Positions 1 through 11,267 of a stretch of 64,000 bases of DNA are shown piece by piece (the stretch's first letter is position 1; every line of letters starts with the position of its first letter). The translations under genes and the position numbers were made by a program. Origin of the DNA: Ypsolopha sequella. Its lineage: Eukaryota; Arthropoda; Insecta; Lepidoptera; Ypsolophidae. Location of the stretch: positions 10,371,501 to 10,435,500 of the forward strand of contig OW203985.1 in the NCBI GenBank assembly GCA_934047225.1, given 5' to 3'. The notes beneath the pieces were generated by a model. The model was given only the letters and a program-made list of their open reading frames with translations, did no database searches and was not told where the DNA came from.

Positions 1-308
1 TCTTTTTCCTGAAAAAGTAAACGGTTTTGAACAAAATGCTCTTAAACTTAAAACATAAGTTTATTATATCATAATTTGAATTATGTTGTAGATTAAAAAG
101 GTGCTTACCCGAAGATGTAAGAAGGCCGAGTCCCAACCATGGATGCAAATATGCGTAATTATCTCCCTTTGTAATGTGTTCGGTACTTGAAATTACGGGC
201 TGAAAGAAAGTAATTAAATAAGTCCTGGTGCCTGCCCCTGGCATACACAATTATATACAATTGAGTTTTTGACCGAGCATAGTTTGTATGTACGAAAGAC
301 ATAACTTA
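1..308. other. AT-rich intergenic DNA, no gene seen
   Basis: No open frame with protein-like composition and no clear repeat boundary. The stretch runs into a truncated copy of palindromic family A. Confidence 0.5.
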
Positions 309-484
309 AAATCTCAAAAAAAAATCTGCCCTTCCATATATTTCGGCCGAGCGGAATTGCATTTATCTATGAAACAGTCGATTTTTTTTTTCGAGTTACA
401 GGGTTTGTTCAATAGTAAAAGTTGTTCTATACCATTGACCGAATAAGCTCTTCAAATATGGTTACACCTTTCTGTTACACGTTG
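309..484. repeat. Palindromic MITE family A, left-truncated copy
   Basis: The right two thirds of a family A element are present, ending in the inverted form of CAACGTGTAACAG. The left arm is missing, so the copy cannot fold back on itself fully. Full copies are at 2454-2715, 4053-4314, 34619-34867 and 59840-60105. Short open frames through these copies are by-products of the palindrome. Confidence 0.8.
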
Positions 485-1389
485 TATACACCTAACATAT
501 TTTTAATTAAAGGAAGTCGTGTGTGGATAGATATACCTACTGCATATCTGTCGTGTGCTACTGCTAGCCACACCGTAAAGTAAACATCCAAGTTGATAAG
601 TTATTAACAAAATATGATTGAATTTCAAGCGTTTGTAGTCTGTTCCATTATTATCAAATATAGCCATCGTCAACAGCGTTTTTTTTAACAAAGATGTTTT
701 CACACCACCTGCTCGACAATGTCCAATTACATATCATGCAACCTCAACGTAAAGTAACGCAATATATCTCAAGGGATATAAAGTTATATGAAAATCCCTA
801 GGGATTAAAGTGATTTAAATTTGGAACGTCAAATTCTAGTGGAAACTTGTGGAAAACAAATGCCCATATGGGATTGTAAAGAGGTTTGTTCGAAAATCGA
901 ACTGGCCACCATAAGCAGAATTCAACAAAAAGAAAAAAAGCGTTTACAAAGAATGTGAAACAAAGACTGTGTTTGGTGTGGTGATGTGATTGTTAGTGAA
1001 TTTTATTGAATTAAAAAATGTAGAGCTTTTTATTGTCTCGCAGAAGGTGTGAAAAGTAGAGTATGCTCCTCTGGAATAAAGCCTGTCTTTGTCTTGGGCA
1101 GCTTGAACCCCTCGCTACGATCAGGAATTAACTCTAGAGTCCCTCGTTACGCTCAGGGTTCAATATGCCGCCCGTGACATAAGAAACTGCTTTATTCCCT
1201 TAGTGCATAATCTACTATTAAAAGCACCGACATGATAATCTACTTATCAATTAATTATTTTTATTATGTACCTACCGATTTATTAAAATCACGTTCCTTG
1301 TTAGTAGATAATAAAAAGAATGCAAGATGTGGAAAGATGTTAGAAATAATGTACTATAAAGTCAAATTCAAATTCAAATAATAGGACAT
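485..1389. other. Intergenic, no gene seen; minor repeats
   Basis: No supported gene. Around 797-830 a segment with the motif ATCCCTAGGGATT resembles, in inverted form, a segment near 16744-16780, so it is probably an old dispersed repeat. At 1069-1200 a GC-richer stretch is bounded by inverted GGAATAAAGC / GCTTTATTCC and is probably a small MITE. Confidence 0.4.
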
Positions 1390-1655
1390 TTGAAATTGCG
1401 CCAAAATTTTCTTACAGATTAATGAGTTCATAATTTCTGTAATTCACTAGCTATCTCTATTGTTTGTCTTTTGTTTGAAAGTTTATTTCAAGGTTTTACA
1501 TCTACGTACGTATTAAATTTCATTTTTATTGCCAGTTAAAACTAAATTTTTTTTTCAAAAACACTTTGTCCTAAATGCCATCCGTTTCCATGGTAAGATT
1601 CCTAATATTTTTTTACAAAACACACTTTACTTAAATTCATGTTGCTGTTAGCTCA
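1390..1655. repeat. Dispersed repeat, copy 1
   Basis: This segment aligns along its length, with many substitutions, to 39370-39645 in the same orientation. Shared blocks include GAGTTCATAATT and GTTGCTGTTAGC. It codes for nothing visible. The second copy runs on into a different flanking sequence. Confidence 0.65.
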
Positions 1656-2091
1656 ATGATGTTTCATTTATACACAAAAGAAGTTATAGAATTTGGATTT
1701 GTCATTCCTAAAAAAATGCAGGAATGTTAGTACTGAAAATTGAGTTTCCTTCAAATTTTTCATAGAAAACTGCAATGGTAATGACCATGGTAATGCATAG
1801 GTAACCTATTTATTTATTGCGTTAATGTTGTACAATATAGGATGTTGCAATATAAGTGATATCAAAGATGACCTGTAAGGGCATATTAATAGCATAACAA
1901 AGATGTTGAAATATCCTTGAACAAACTTTAAAAAATGTAAACACCCGAGGTTATTATTTAAGATACTACTTATGATATGTGTTAATTCTTACGATAGATA
2001 TTATGAACATACATAGGAGGTAAATTTATTTCAAATATTTCTGGTTCGATTCCCGATTCGAGGAGGCAATTTTTTTTAATGCTTAGCTTCG

Positions 2092-2205
2092 TTTTTCCCG
2101 CCAAAATGCCAGAAAAAAACAAAGAAAAATAAATTAATGAATTTTAAACAAAAAAAAATCAAGAGCTTTATATTTTTCACTCATATAGACATATAATATA
2201 CACAA
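2092..2205. repeat. Dispersed direct repeat, copy 1
   Basis: Starts near CCCGCCAAAATGCCAGAAAA and is nearly identical to 4611-4715 in the same orientation. Both copies lie within a few hundred bases of a family A palindrome, but on opposite sides of it. Confidence 0.75.
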
Positions 2206-2453
2206 TAATATAGACAATAATAAATATATAATAATAAAATAATATAGACAAATAGCTTAGCTTCATATTAATAAAAACAAAATAATGACGCTACTATGTA
2301 AGTTAAATTTTCCATCATAAATTTTATTATTTTATTTTACATATATGATGTATTGATCAATTATAAATAAATATGTATAACTTGTACAATTAAATATATT
2401 CATATTGCTTTTATCAGATTGTTTCTTTTATTTTTTACCTTTATAATTATATA

Positions 2454-2715
2454 CAACGTGTAACAGAAAGGTGTAACCATATTTGAAGAGCTTATTCAGT
2501 CAATGGTATAGAACAACTTTTACTATGGAACAAACACTGTATCTCGAAAAAAAAGTTATCTTTCTCATAGAAAAATGCAATGCCGCTCGGCCGAAATGTA
2601 TGGAAGGGCAGATTTTTTTTTTGAGATTTCAGGGTTGTCTCCATAGTAAAAGTTGTTCTATACCATTGACTGAATAAGCTCTTTAAATATGGTTACACCT
2701 TTCTGTTACACGTTG
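2454..2715. repeat. Palindromic MITE family A, full copy
   Basis: About 262 bp. It begins CAACGTGTAACAGAAAGGTG and ends in the exact inverse. The arms pair for roughly 70 bp or more, with a short variable centre containing A/T runs. It is flanked by TATA on both sides, which suggests a TA-type target duplication. Its right end directly abuts palindromic family B. Confidence 0.9.
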
Positions 2716-2718
2716 TAT

Positions 2719-2979
2719 AAGGTCTTTCAAATTAAATGGAAAGTAATTTAGGAGGTGATTCAGTATCGTTGATACATCACATTCCACTGCAAATTACTTT
2801 TTTTTGCGCGAACTTTTTCTTCACTTGTCCATACAAACTGAGTCAGCTGATCGGACCACTTTGTACTGAGAAGTAAAAAAAAGGTCGCGCAAAAAAAAGT
2901 GCTTTGCCGTTGAATGTGATGTATTGACGATACTGAATCACCTCCTAAATTACTTTCCATTTAAATTGAAAGACCTTAT
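2719..2979. repeat. Palindromic MITE family B
   Basis: About 260 bp bounded by AAGGTCTTTCAA and its inverse, with arms of about 80 bp including GGAGGTGATTCAGTATCG. The centre holds GTCAGCTGATCGG, a block also found in the centre of the element at 38874-39127, so the two may share an ancestor. It has no coding capacity. Confidence 0.85.
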
Positions 2980-3520
2980 GTATAAATGAGACAAAACTGA
3001 TGCCGGGCGGGGGCCCGAAATATATCTTGGAATCTATTGTAATATGTTATAATAATTGTGTCTCATTTATATATTTCATGTACAAATTATATAATTTTAT
3101 ATTCACTTAGTTTTGATGAATGAATGAACACAATTGAGTCAATTAAGAATGAATTCCACTTACTTCAATATACTTGGGACTCGATAAAATTAAGTAGCGG
3201 TCAGAGAGTAGATGAATTAGCAATGCTTCTCCGTATTTGTGTACTAAATCTCCAACGGTTGATAAAAAATCTGTAAATTATTATAAATCTGTAAATAATG
3301 ACAATGATAATCGTTATCTGCGTGTAAAGAGGTTTTGCAGGAATTCTTATTCATCTTCAGCCATCATAAATAGTATGGTATAGGAAGATATACAATACAA
3401 TCTACGTTTGATAGTAAATACTTTTTTAATCGACTTTTCACAAGCGGTTCACGGCTTTCAAAACGTAAAGACCGGGTAATAACCCACAGAGGGGTAATAT
3501 GCACTTTGCCGAACCTTAAC
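2980..3520. other. Intergenic, no gene seen
   Basis: AT-rich sequence with short simple repeats (CTGTAAAT repeated near 3270-3296). A fragment near 3003-3040 contains GGGCCCGAAATATATCTTG, which is also found in the centre of the hairpin at 25880-26005. Confidence 0.4.
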
Positions 3521-3740
3521 AGATTTGAGGATTCGCTGTGTTGAGAACTGAAGGAATTCGAGGATTCGCTGTGTTGAGAACTGAAGGAACTGATTCTCTC
3601 GCTCACATTTTGATAATTCAACTTTGTGGGAATTCAACATTATAAGAATTCAACATCTTGGGAAAATAAAAAAAAACAACATTCTGGGAGAGTCAACATT
3701 TTGGGAACTCAGCATTTTAGGAATTCAACTTTGTGAACCG
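3521..3740. repeat. Minisatellite-like short tandem repeats
   Basis: A unit of about 32 bp (GAGGATTCGCTGTGTTGAGA plus GAACTGAAGGA) occurs twice in tandem. It is followed by about seven degenerate units of 17-18 bp built on the core GGGAATTCAACATTTTG. The translations are repetitive and there is no sign of a gene. Confidence 0.75.
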
Positions 3741-4052
3741 GGAGGAAAAATAAGAACAATGCAAAATAATTTATTAAATTAACAACTTATTCTATGCTAC
3801 GGTAAATTTGTAATAAGATAAATTAAAATAGGCCCATTTTTACAAAACTTATACCGCAGTATAGTTCTCTATGACAACTAATTGATTTCAAAGTGGTTCT
3901 GCAAAATGAGCTAGTTAGATTCCAGGCTAAAGTAAGTAATTTGTCAAAAAGCTTTGAATGGAGTTTTTATTTCTTCTACTTTGAGCTAATTTCTCTATCT
4001 CTTACGGTTAAAATTTTCCCGATACCGACCCATTTCAACGTGCTACTTTAAA

Positions 4053-4314
4053 CAACGTGTCACAGAAAGGTGTAACCATATTTGAAGAGCTTATTCAGTC
4101 AATGGTTTAGAACAACTTTTAGTATGGAGCCAACACTGAAATCTCAAAAAAAAAACTGCCCTTCCATACATTTCGGCCGAGCGGCATTGCATTGTTCTAT
4201 GAAGCGAGTAATTTTTTTTTTCGGTATACAGGTTTTGTTCCATAGCAAAAGTTGTTCTATACCATTGACTGAATAAGCTCTTCAAATATGGTTACACCTT
4301 TCTGTTACACGTTG
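4053..4314. repeat. Palindromic MITE family A, full copy
   Basis: Same ends and arms as the copy at 2454-2715. It begins CAACGTGTCACAG. Because the arms are complementary, the same peptide can be read from either strand, which shows that these frames are not genes. Confidence 0.88.
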
Positions 4315-4610
4315 TGTTCTTTTAGTCAGTTTTAATGTATAAATAAAATATATCCCCAAAGGTCCTCTGATTTGAAGTGGCTGATGATTTTTAGGAAGAA
4401 ACGATTTTACCACACTTTGGGTATGTATCGGAATTTGATTGACATCAATTTGATTATAAGAGTAAAAAAAAAACTGAACTTAACACGTGAGATTGTATTA
4501 ACGTACTATTGCGTTATTCACAATGCTGGAGCGGGTCAACGTTAAGCTTTTTTTTTAGGTAAACGTCTTTTTGCAAACCGAGATTTTTTTTCCAAAAGTT
4601 CTCTTTATAA

Positions 4611-4715
4611 TTTTTCCCGCCAAAATGCCAGAAAACAACAAAAAATATAAATTAATGAATTTTAAATAAAAAAAAATTCAGAGCTTTATATTTTTCACTC
4701 ATATAGACAAATAAT
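4611..4715. repeat. Dispersed direct repeat, copy 2
   Basis: Second copy of the segment at 2092-2205, in the same orientation and with few differences. Confidence 0.75.
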
Positions 4716-4854
4716 TGTAATTTTCACAAAAAAATATAATTATAATAAATTTACAAACCCTTGTATCATTTTTGATACGCTATGCATTAAAGGGTTAAAT
4801 TTTAAAAGTTTAGTCCTTTTAAATAAGTTAAATCGTGTTACACCGAATCGACAC

Positions 4855-5075
4855 AATGAGCGTTTTTACTTATGTCAAATTTAGTGTTAAATAAGATTCC
4901 TAGATGGCACTGTCGTATTCTTTGGCAACAGAATCAAAGACAAAATTTGCACCGATTCCAAACAAACTTTGACATTGATTGCTACGAAACACATTTTATC
5001 TATGGTGACATGGACAGCGCCATCTGGAGGAAACCTAAGAACTAAGAAAAAAAAACAACGAGAAAAACGCTCATT
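4855..5075. repeat. Small MITE with AATGAGCGTTTT ends
   Basis: About 220 bp bounded by AATGAGCGTTTTT and its inverse. Immediately to the left (about 4810-4855) is a half-copy of the palindromic repeat at 48500-48645 (shared AAATAAGTTAA and CCGAATCGA), so this element probably inserted into or beside an older one. Confidence 0.55.
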
Positions 5076-6130
5076 ACTAAACACACGTATTTGATCAAGT
5101 ATTACTCATCTTATCCGTAAGTGGGTCTAAGAATTAAAGCCTGGGTACTTATCTCTTGGTTGATCGTACATAAGTATAAGTATAAAGTAGTATAAACTTG
5201 TCTAACCTTAAGGGTGCATATAAAGTTAGATTGAGCACCTCATTTTGCAGCTTAAACCCGAACTGATTTGAATTTTGAACTGAACTCTATGACGTTTCAG
5301 CCGATGGCTGTTACGACCACCAAGAAACGCGCTTACGAAAAAGGGAGTTTTTAACAACTCTGCTTCTAGATGAAATTATTAAAATATTCTAAGACGAATA
5401 TTGTTCACCCATTTTATACAAATTTAAATATATCTTTAACACTCGAATAACATGATTTATTTTGTTCGTATTTTTTTTCAATCGAGCGAACTTATTTTTT
5501 CTAAGATGAATAGATTAGTTCTATAGTCTACTAACTATATTATTTTTATTAAACCGATTGACCAAGTTACACAATGTGAGATGGTCGTTTGAAGTTGTGC
5601 ATTTGACAATATACGGACTCTTAAATTACCATCATGCGGTTGCGTTCACAAATCCACAACTTATGTTTGTTTTTCTTATTTTTGTATAAAAAGTTTATAA
5701 TAAATTTTTTGATAAATATATATTTGTCTCTTTTTTATAAGATTTTTAATGTAGTTTTAGTTTATTAAATTAAACTATTTAGTTTATTTAACTTTTAATA
5801 AACTAAAACTACATTATAATAAATTTGATTTATGACGTTTCCCGATCATAGTTTGATGTCAATTATGTTGTTTTTAGCAATGTTGTCCTATTTTAAATTT
5901 TTATTTTTTATATTTTTTTATTTATTACGCTTAATGTACATTTACACAAAAACATGAAAAAAACATTAAAATATTTTACAGTGTACAGAGGCACTTATTG
6001 CTAATAGCAATATCTTCCAGGCAAATTTACAACTAAAAATAACAAAAACAATCATAAGTTATGCGTTTGGAAAAGCGACCGTAACGAACCACCTTAATTT
6101 TTTTTATGTGGAACATGATTTTGTGCTTAC
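5076..6130. other. Intergenic, no gene seen; one short palindrome
   Basis: AT-rich. At 5745-5817 there is a perfect-looking hairpin built on TAGTTTTAGTTTATTAAA. The part just below 6131 would be the first intron of the minus-strand P450. No acceptor plus P450-like exon was found here. Confidence 0.4.
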
Positions 6131-6284
6131 TTGATGTGTCTTTTAGACATATATAGCTGCCTCCCACAAAAGGCAAGGAAGACGGACCAGGAAGATTAAT
6201 TTTCCGTTTATCGTTTAGTAAAGTAATCCAAGAAACTGCTATAAATAATATTAAAATTAAAACAGATACCAGTAGAATATACAT
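6131..6284 (-). CDS. Cytochrome P450, first exon only
   Basis: This is the N-terminal exon of a membrane-bound cytochrome P450, a haem monooxygenase anchored in the endoplasmic reticulum. Starting at the ATG at 6284, it gives a hydrophobic anchor of about 20 residues, a short basic stretch (NDKRKIN), and the proline-rich hinge LPGPSSLPFVGG, typical of CYP4-clan enzymes. The exon ends in phase 1 at a good donor (GTAAGC) after KDTS. An upstream TTG could extend the frame by 15 residues, but the ATG leads straight into the anchor. The exon at 14434-14584 has the same layout. The style resembles lepidopteran CYP340/CYP341-type genes, but that assignment is an inference. I found no second exon or haem-binding exon below it in the window, so it may be a lone first exon. 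Confidence 0.7.
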
Positions 6285-6744
6285 AATATTTGTATCTATA
6301 TAACACGATCTCAATATTCTCAAACACAATTTTTCAGAAGAGAATTATTGGTAATATTATAGATTTATTTGTAAATTGTCCACGCCCCTAGTAAACGCCA
6401 CACCTATCGCTCAAAAGCAAATGTAAATTACTATTGCAATTAAATACACATAGGCAAAAAGAAATCAAGCTAAGGGGGGTGGAGCGGGTATATTTTCAAG
6501 TATTTAGAGCACAGAACTCCCGGCGCGTGAGTCCCACTCGGTACTAGACAAATTTTTAAGAATTTCTTGCTCTTATTATCTCTGGATATGATAAAGAGTT
6601 CACCTTTTTATTGTTGTGTCGCAAACGCTGGCAACCTTGAAAAGGTCCAAGATAAGGTCCGGTTAAATTCCGATGTTATGTCAATAAAAAAATAAAAAAA
6701 TATGATCAAATTTATAAACTACAGAATATCTGGAACAAAGACTT
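6285..6744. promoter_or_regulatory. Upstream region of the P450 exon, no clear elements
   Basis: This would hold the promoter of the minus-strand exon that begins at 6284. It is AT-rich and contains no TATA or initiator that I can single out with confidence. Confidence 0.25.
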
Positions 6745-7385
6745 AGGCCCACATGCAGCATGATCGAGAAAAAATCCTTAACCCTCAGGTTAACTAACCC
6801 AAGTGAAGAGTTAACTAACCCGACATTTCATTAGTCCTATTGCACCATGATAATATCGAAGCGGGTTAGTAATCCCGAGCTTAGCGATTGTTTGACATTT
6901 GACATTTATTTTGAATGTTACCATACAGCAATTAGTTGCAACCAAAGAGGTATAGTATCTATATAATGTCATTGGAAACATCACAATTAATGTCGGACTG
7001 GTAACATTACTTCTATTCCCTGCCTTGTATGATTTTATAGTTTCGACTGACAGTGAAATTTAATTAATGAGAAATAAATAAAGAATATCTAGAAACTAAA
7101 TAGAAAGGAAAAGAACCAGTTTCTTTCAAATATGTACAAAATTAAATATACAAATTAGAAAGATGTGGCCAAAAGGACTAGCATCCAGGCCGAACAAACA
7201 ATCAAAAAAAAAAACCCGAGTTTAACTCAAGGTGAGAGTCGGGTTAAATTCTGATGACTTTCTCTTAGTTTAACCCTAGTTTAAGCCGAGATTTTGATTG
7301 GTGCAAGAGAGCTTTTCCTTAACCCTTTATTTTTTTATTTAACCCGAGTTAAACTCGATTTAAGAACATGCTGCAAGTGGGCCTT
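6745..7385. repeat. Palindromic MITE family C, copy 1, with an insertion
   Basis: A family C element in the orientation opposite to the copies at 7401-7789 and 26423-26810. Its ends are AGGCCCACATGCAGCATG and the inverse of AGGCCCACTTGCAGCATG. Comparison with the other copies shows an extra block of about 195 bp at about 7016-7210. Without that block it would be about 445 bp, close to the other copies (about 390 bp). Confidence 0.85.
7016..7210 (+). mobile_element. Short retroposed-looking insertion with A-tail
   Basis: This block is absent from the two sister family C copies, where the flanking sequence ACATTACTTCG runs straight into CTAACCCGAG. It ends at the right in about ten A residues, as a retroposed fragment (SINE, LINE 3' end or processed RNA) would. 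I cannot identify its source. Confidence 0.55.
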
Positions 7386-7400
7386 AGGATTATATATCCT

Positions 7401-7789
7401 AAGGCTCACTTGCAGCATGTTCTTAACTCGACTTTAACTCGGGTTAAGTCAAACTCTTGCATCAATCAAGATGTCGGGTTAAAATAATAGAAAGACATCA
7501 GAATTTAACCCGACTCTCACCTAGAGTTAAACTCGGGTTAGCGAAGTAATGTTACCAGTTTGACTTAAATTGTGTTGTTTTCAATAACATTATAGAAACT
7601 ATACCTCATTGGTTGCAACTAATAACTTTATGGTAATATTCCAAATAAATGTCAAATGTCAAACAATAGCTTAGCTCGGGTTTACTAACCCGCTTTGATA
7701 TTATCAAGATGCAATAGAACTAATGAAATGCCGGGTTAGTTAACCCGAGGGTTAAGAATTTTTTCTCGATAATGCTGCAAGTGGGCCTA
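7401..7789. repeat. Palindromic MITE family C, copy 2
   Basis: About 389 bp, beginning AAGGCTCACTTGCAGCATG and ending in the inverse. It lies head-to-head with copy 1, separated by about 15 bp, so the whole of 6745-7789 can fold into one large hairpin. It is clearly related to the copy at 26423-26810. Confidence 0.88.
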
Positions 7790-8244
7790 TGATCTGGAAT
7801 GACGTGCCATTATTAGAATTTAAACTTTTTATTCAGCCAGTAACATTAAAAAACCTCTTTGCAAATTGAAATTGCTAGTGAGTTAACGTAACAAAACCTT
7901 ATTGCATATTCAAATGACACGACAGTTATGGATTTTTATAGTGATTTTGCCGGCGTGATAACACGACAGATATGGATTTTCATACAGGCCGACGAACGAG
8001 CATACTAATATTGCCAGTCGCTGACGGCTTCTTTTTCACCACTACATAAGTTCGATTTATCTCGAACAAGGTTCTTTAATTAGAATTGTATTACGTCCTT
8101 GTTTGAGCAAAAGATAATAATTATTAGCTAAGCTAAAGCGCATAAATTAAGTAAAACAATGAAAATGAGGTTTCTTTAGTATTATTTACGAGTAAAATCA
8201 TTAAAAAATGATGTTAGATTTTAGATTTAGACGGTCACTCACTC
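7790..8244. other. Intergenic, no gene seen
   Basis: Contains a short direct repeat (ACACGACAG then TATGGATTTT, near 7918 and 7963). No other structure is supported. Confidence 0.4.
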
Positions 8245-8372
8245 GGTGTAACTACAAAACAGTGTTTAACTTTAGACAGTGTTTAAATCTATTGCTGTCA
8301 CTCTTTTACAATGTGAAAGAACAGGTGACAACAACAGATTTAAACACTGTCTAAAGTTAAACACAGTTTAGA
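8245..8372. repeat. Palindromic MITE family D, copy 1
   Basis: Bounded by ACTACAAAACAGTGTTTAAC, with the inner arms GTTTAACTTTAGACAGTGTT and their inverse. A longer copy, with both outer ends intact, is at 38110-38256. Confidence 0.8.
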
Positions 8373-9532
8373 AGTTTGTGACTGGTGTTTAAAATTATAT
8401 GTTGTCAAAATTTTCGGCATTGGTAAATCTGTCAGTCACGAGATGACATCCATGCCATGGTCAGTTATGCATGCATGCCGTAACCAAGGCAGGTGACGTT
8501 GCTGAAAATTCGTCAAATAATATAAAAAAGTATGTGAAATATTCGTTTCTGATTAATACTTACGATTGTCGGCACTTGGTAAAACTTGGATAACAACATG
8601 ATGTTATCCCAGATACATATGATGTTATGCAACAGATGCACTTGCACTCGTCTCAAATAGTTCAACCAAACCCTTGATGATGGTGTGAAACCGAAACCGG
8701 TCGGGTTAAATTAGTTTTTTAAACTGTGAAACGAGTGCAAGTGGATATATACATCATGTTATATTCCTTTCTTACTGAATTCGCCGCGACCGCCATTATG
8801 ATTCTCATTATTGATTTCTCATTATCTCATTATGATTCTGTTCTAATGCAGTCTCTTTTGCACGCGTGAAAAAACTCTGACTCCATCCTACTTTCAAATA
8901 CTTTTATGATTCACCCAAGTCGGCCTTTTTAGATCCCCAGTACTTCCATGTGCGAATATAGTCGGAGATAGTGTGTAAATGAGTGGTGGATAGAACGGTC
9001 GTCATTTCAATTCCCAAGGTCTATTGACTCGACTAAGTAACCGACGTTTATTCGCAACAACATCAACATCTTGATGTCAAAATTATCGCAATAACACACA
9101 ATAAAACGCGATACTTTGACAGGAAGCCGTCAAAACAAGCAACAAAGTTTAGTTTCGGTGTAATTTTACAATACGTAATTACTTCACGAGTTTACGACAT
9201 ACATCCCCGAGAAGGTGTCAAAGTGTCAAAGGGGTTTTCGAGTGTTGACACTCTAGTCGTTTTACCACTTTGGTCAGGGGCGTGTCTTCCTAAGGGCAAA
9301 ACTTACTTTTGTTTGAACCAATAAAAGAAAAAGGACGGCCAAATATAGGGCGCAAAATTTGGAAATATACGCCACTGACTTCGGTGGCAGATTTACCAAT
9401 AATAAATACAACTTAGTGGCATTCAAATAGTCGCTTTTTAGGGATCCATGCTTCAAAAAACGAAAAACGGAACCCTTATAACAGGAACAGGGTAGCGCGT
9501 TGAGATGGGTCGGTAAAGGGATTATACCAGCG
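8373..9532. other. Intergenic, repeat-derived in part, no gene seen
   Basis: Near 8685-8705 the block CGAAACCGGTCGGG matches the arms of the large palindrome at 62776-62977. At about 9196-9250 a fragment resembling the 3' part of the SINE (CATCCCCGAGAAGGTGTCA) is visible. No protein-like frame is supported. Confidence 0.4.
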
Positions 9533-9662
9533 CTCGTAGCACAGTGTTTAATCGCGCGCGACGCCACTTAGTTGAATCACAAGTGCGAGGATCGTGACAC
9601 GATGTTTTTTGCGATTAAACAGTACATATGTCACGCGCGCGATTAAACACTGTGCTACGGGG
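9533..9662. repeat. GC-rich inverted repeat
   Basis: Arms GTAGCACAGTGTTTAATCGC followed by GCGCG, and their inverse, enclose about 80 bp. The CpG-rich arms stand out from the AT-rich surroundings. Probably a small MITE. Confidence 0.65.
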
Positions 9663-10599
9663 CCATGAGTCGGTATAGAGTAAATCTAAACTAAATAAGA
9701 AGATAGAGAAATTTGCTTAAAGGAGTCCCGTCATCGATTTTGAAGAAAATAAAAATGGCATTCAAAGATTTTTTTCAAAAATGATGGTATATTACAACAA
9801 TATAGATCTCATAGAAACATTAAGAGGATAGTTTCCGCAAAACCATAATTTATTCTTCCTGGTTTGTAGAATCTGGCTATAAAAAATAGATTTTTTTTTC
9901 TTCCGGGAATATAATACACACTCATATCAAAACAGAATCCTCAGAAGTCATTACAATATTGAGAAATAAAATACCAAATATGGCTCTAAAAAAAGTTTTG
10001 ATGTCGTGATTTAAGTTTATTAGAGCAAAAACCGTTCATATTATTTATGAATTAAATTCTGTATAAACTTTATTAAACTTTTAACAGGATAGACATTTCA
10101 TAGCACCTTTGATTTTTTTAAATAAAAAAATTAATGAAAAAAGTTGTCATTTGGACTTTTTTCCAGGATCCCTCTCGCACTGCGGGTCTTTCCGCATGGA
10201 GTAACAGGGTAATATGCAAGCAAAACCATGATTTTTTTCATATTTTTCATTCCTATTGTTTCGGAGATAAGTGGAACATGGTAATGTTAGTCTTCTACTC
10301 AATGTTCTGTGACTCAGCCCATTTTTTTATCATGTTTTTTGATGTGTTGCTTTAGTTGCTTGCTATGAGTTCAGTTGTTGCTTGAGTATGTTTTTTACAT
10401 CTACAAAAACCACATACTTGGAATGCGGTAACGCGAATTGAAAGATATTCTTAAAATTCCTGATTATTTTTTGAAAGAACTATAAAATTTTACAGCATTT
10501 GCCGATCTAATATTAAATTTCATCTAATAGTACCAAGTTTATTTTGATTAGAAAATTTAATATTTACTTTTTTTTTCAATTTTTGCTTATTTTGTGCAC
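9663..10599. other. Intergenic, no gene seen
   Basis: AT-rich, with many poly-A/T runs. The 73-codon frame at 10134-10355 has low-complexity composition and no recognisable features. Confidence 0.4.
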
Positions 10600-11165
10600 C
10601 ATTGCAATCTGTAGTTTATCAGCAACAATAAGCAACTCTTCTGTCATCTACAAGGATATTTGTAGGTTTTGTGACTAGTGCAGAGTGAGATCCACCGACC
10701 CCCATCCTCTTGGCTTTTCTTCCTAGTTTATATTTGCGCACTAGGTCTATACTCTATTTGGCAGGTCTAGAACATTTTTTCTCTTTAGTAGGCTGTGGCA
10801 TACGCCACTGCTTGTGACAAGAAGCGATGCTGCTAGATCGTTTGGGTGACAACTAAGTCGATTTTGATAATTTTTGTAGTATTGTTTAAGTTCATCAGGG
10901 ACTGTTGGTCTTGATACATGTATTTGTTGCTTATATACTTAGGTATCTTTAACATTGATCTTAGGGTTTTAGTCTTTCCGGAATATCTATGCTTGACTAT
11001 ATGTAATATTTACTATCATCTGTACGAACACTGTATATCATTTATATTGTAATCTGTTTACCGGCACCCATAGTACAGACTCTCCATATGGGGTCTAGTC
11101 TGGGAGCCACTGAATACTGCTTCAATTGTAAAACTGTTTATGTGAAATAAAATATTTTTCATTTT
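10600..11165 (+). mobile_element. Probable LINE 3'-end remnant
   Basis: Ends in a pattern common to insect LINE 3' regions: CCCATAGTACAG, then GTCTAGTCTGGGAGCC, then AAATAAAAT and AT-rich sequence with repeated TTTTCATT. No coding part remains recognisable. The family assignment is an inference from the tail. Confidence 0.35.
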
Positions 11166-11267
11166 CATTAATTTTCATTTAAAGTCGGAGTGCCGAACCC
11201 TGTTTTTGTTCGATTTAGGGTGCGAACTCTTAATTGGCAAGTTATCAAAGTGTAACAAATAAATAAA

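Noticed and set aside
2040..2066. GGTTCGATTCCCGATTCG, a Pol III B-box-like sequence
   Set aside because: No A box or tRNA stems at the right distance upstream; not called as a tRNA or SINE.
4082..4285. 64-codon frames on both strands with the same peptide (KSLFSQW...)
   Set aside because: They come from complementary arms of the family A palindrome, so both strands read alike. The same peptide appears at 2483-2677. No gene.
9274..9567. 97-codon minus-strand frame
   Set aside because: No family resemblance to the P450 exons or any other protein; runs into the GC-rich inverted repeat at 9533-9662.
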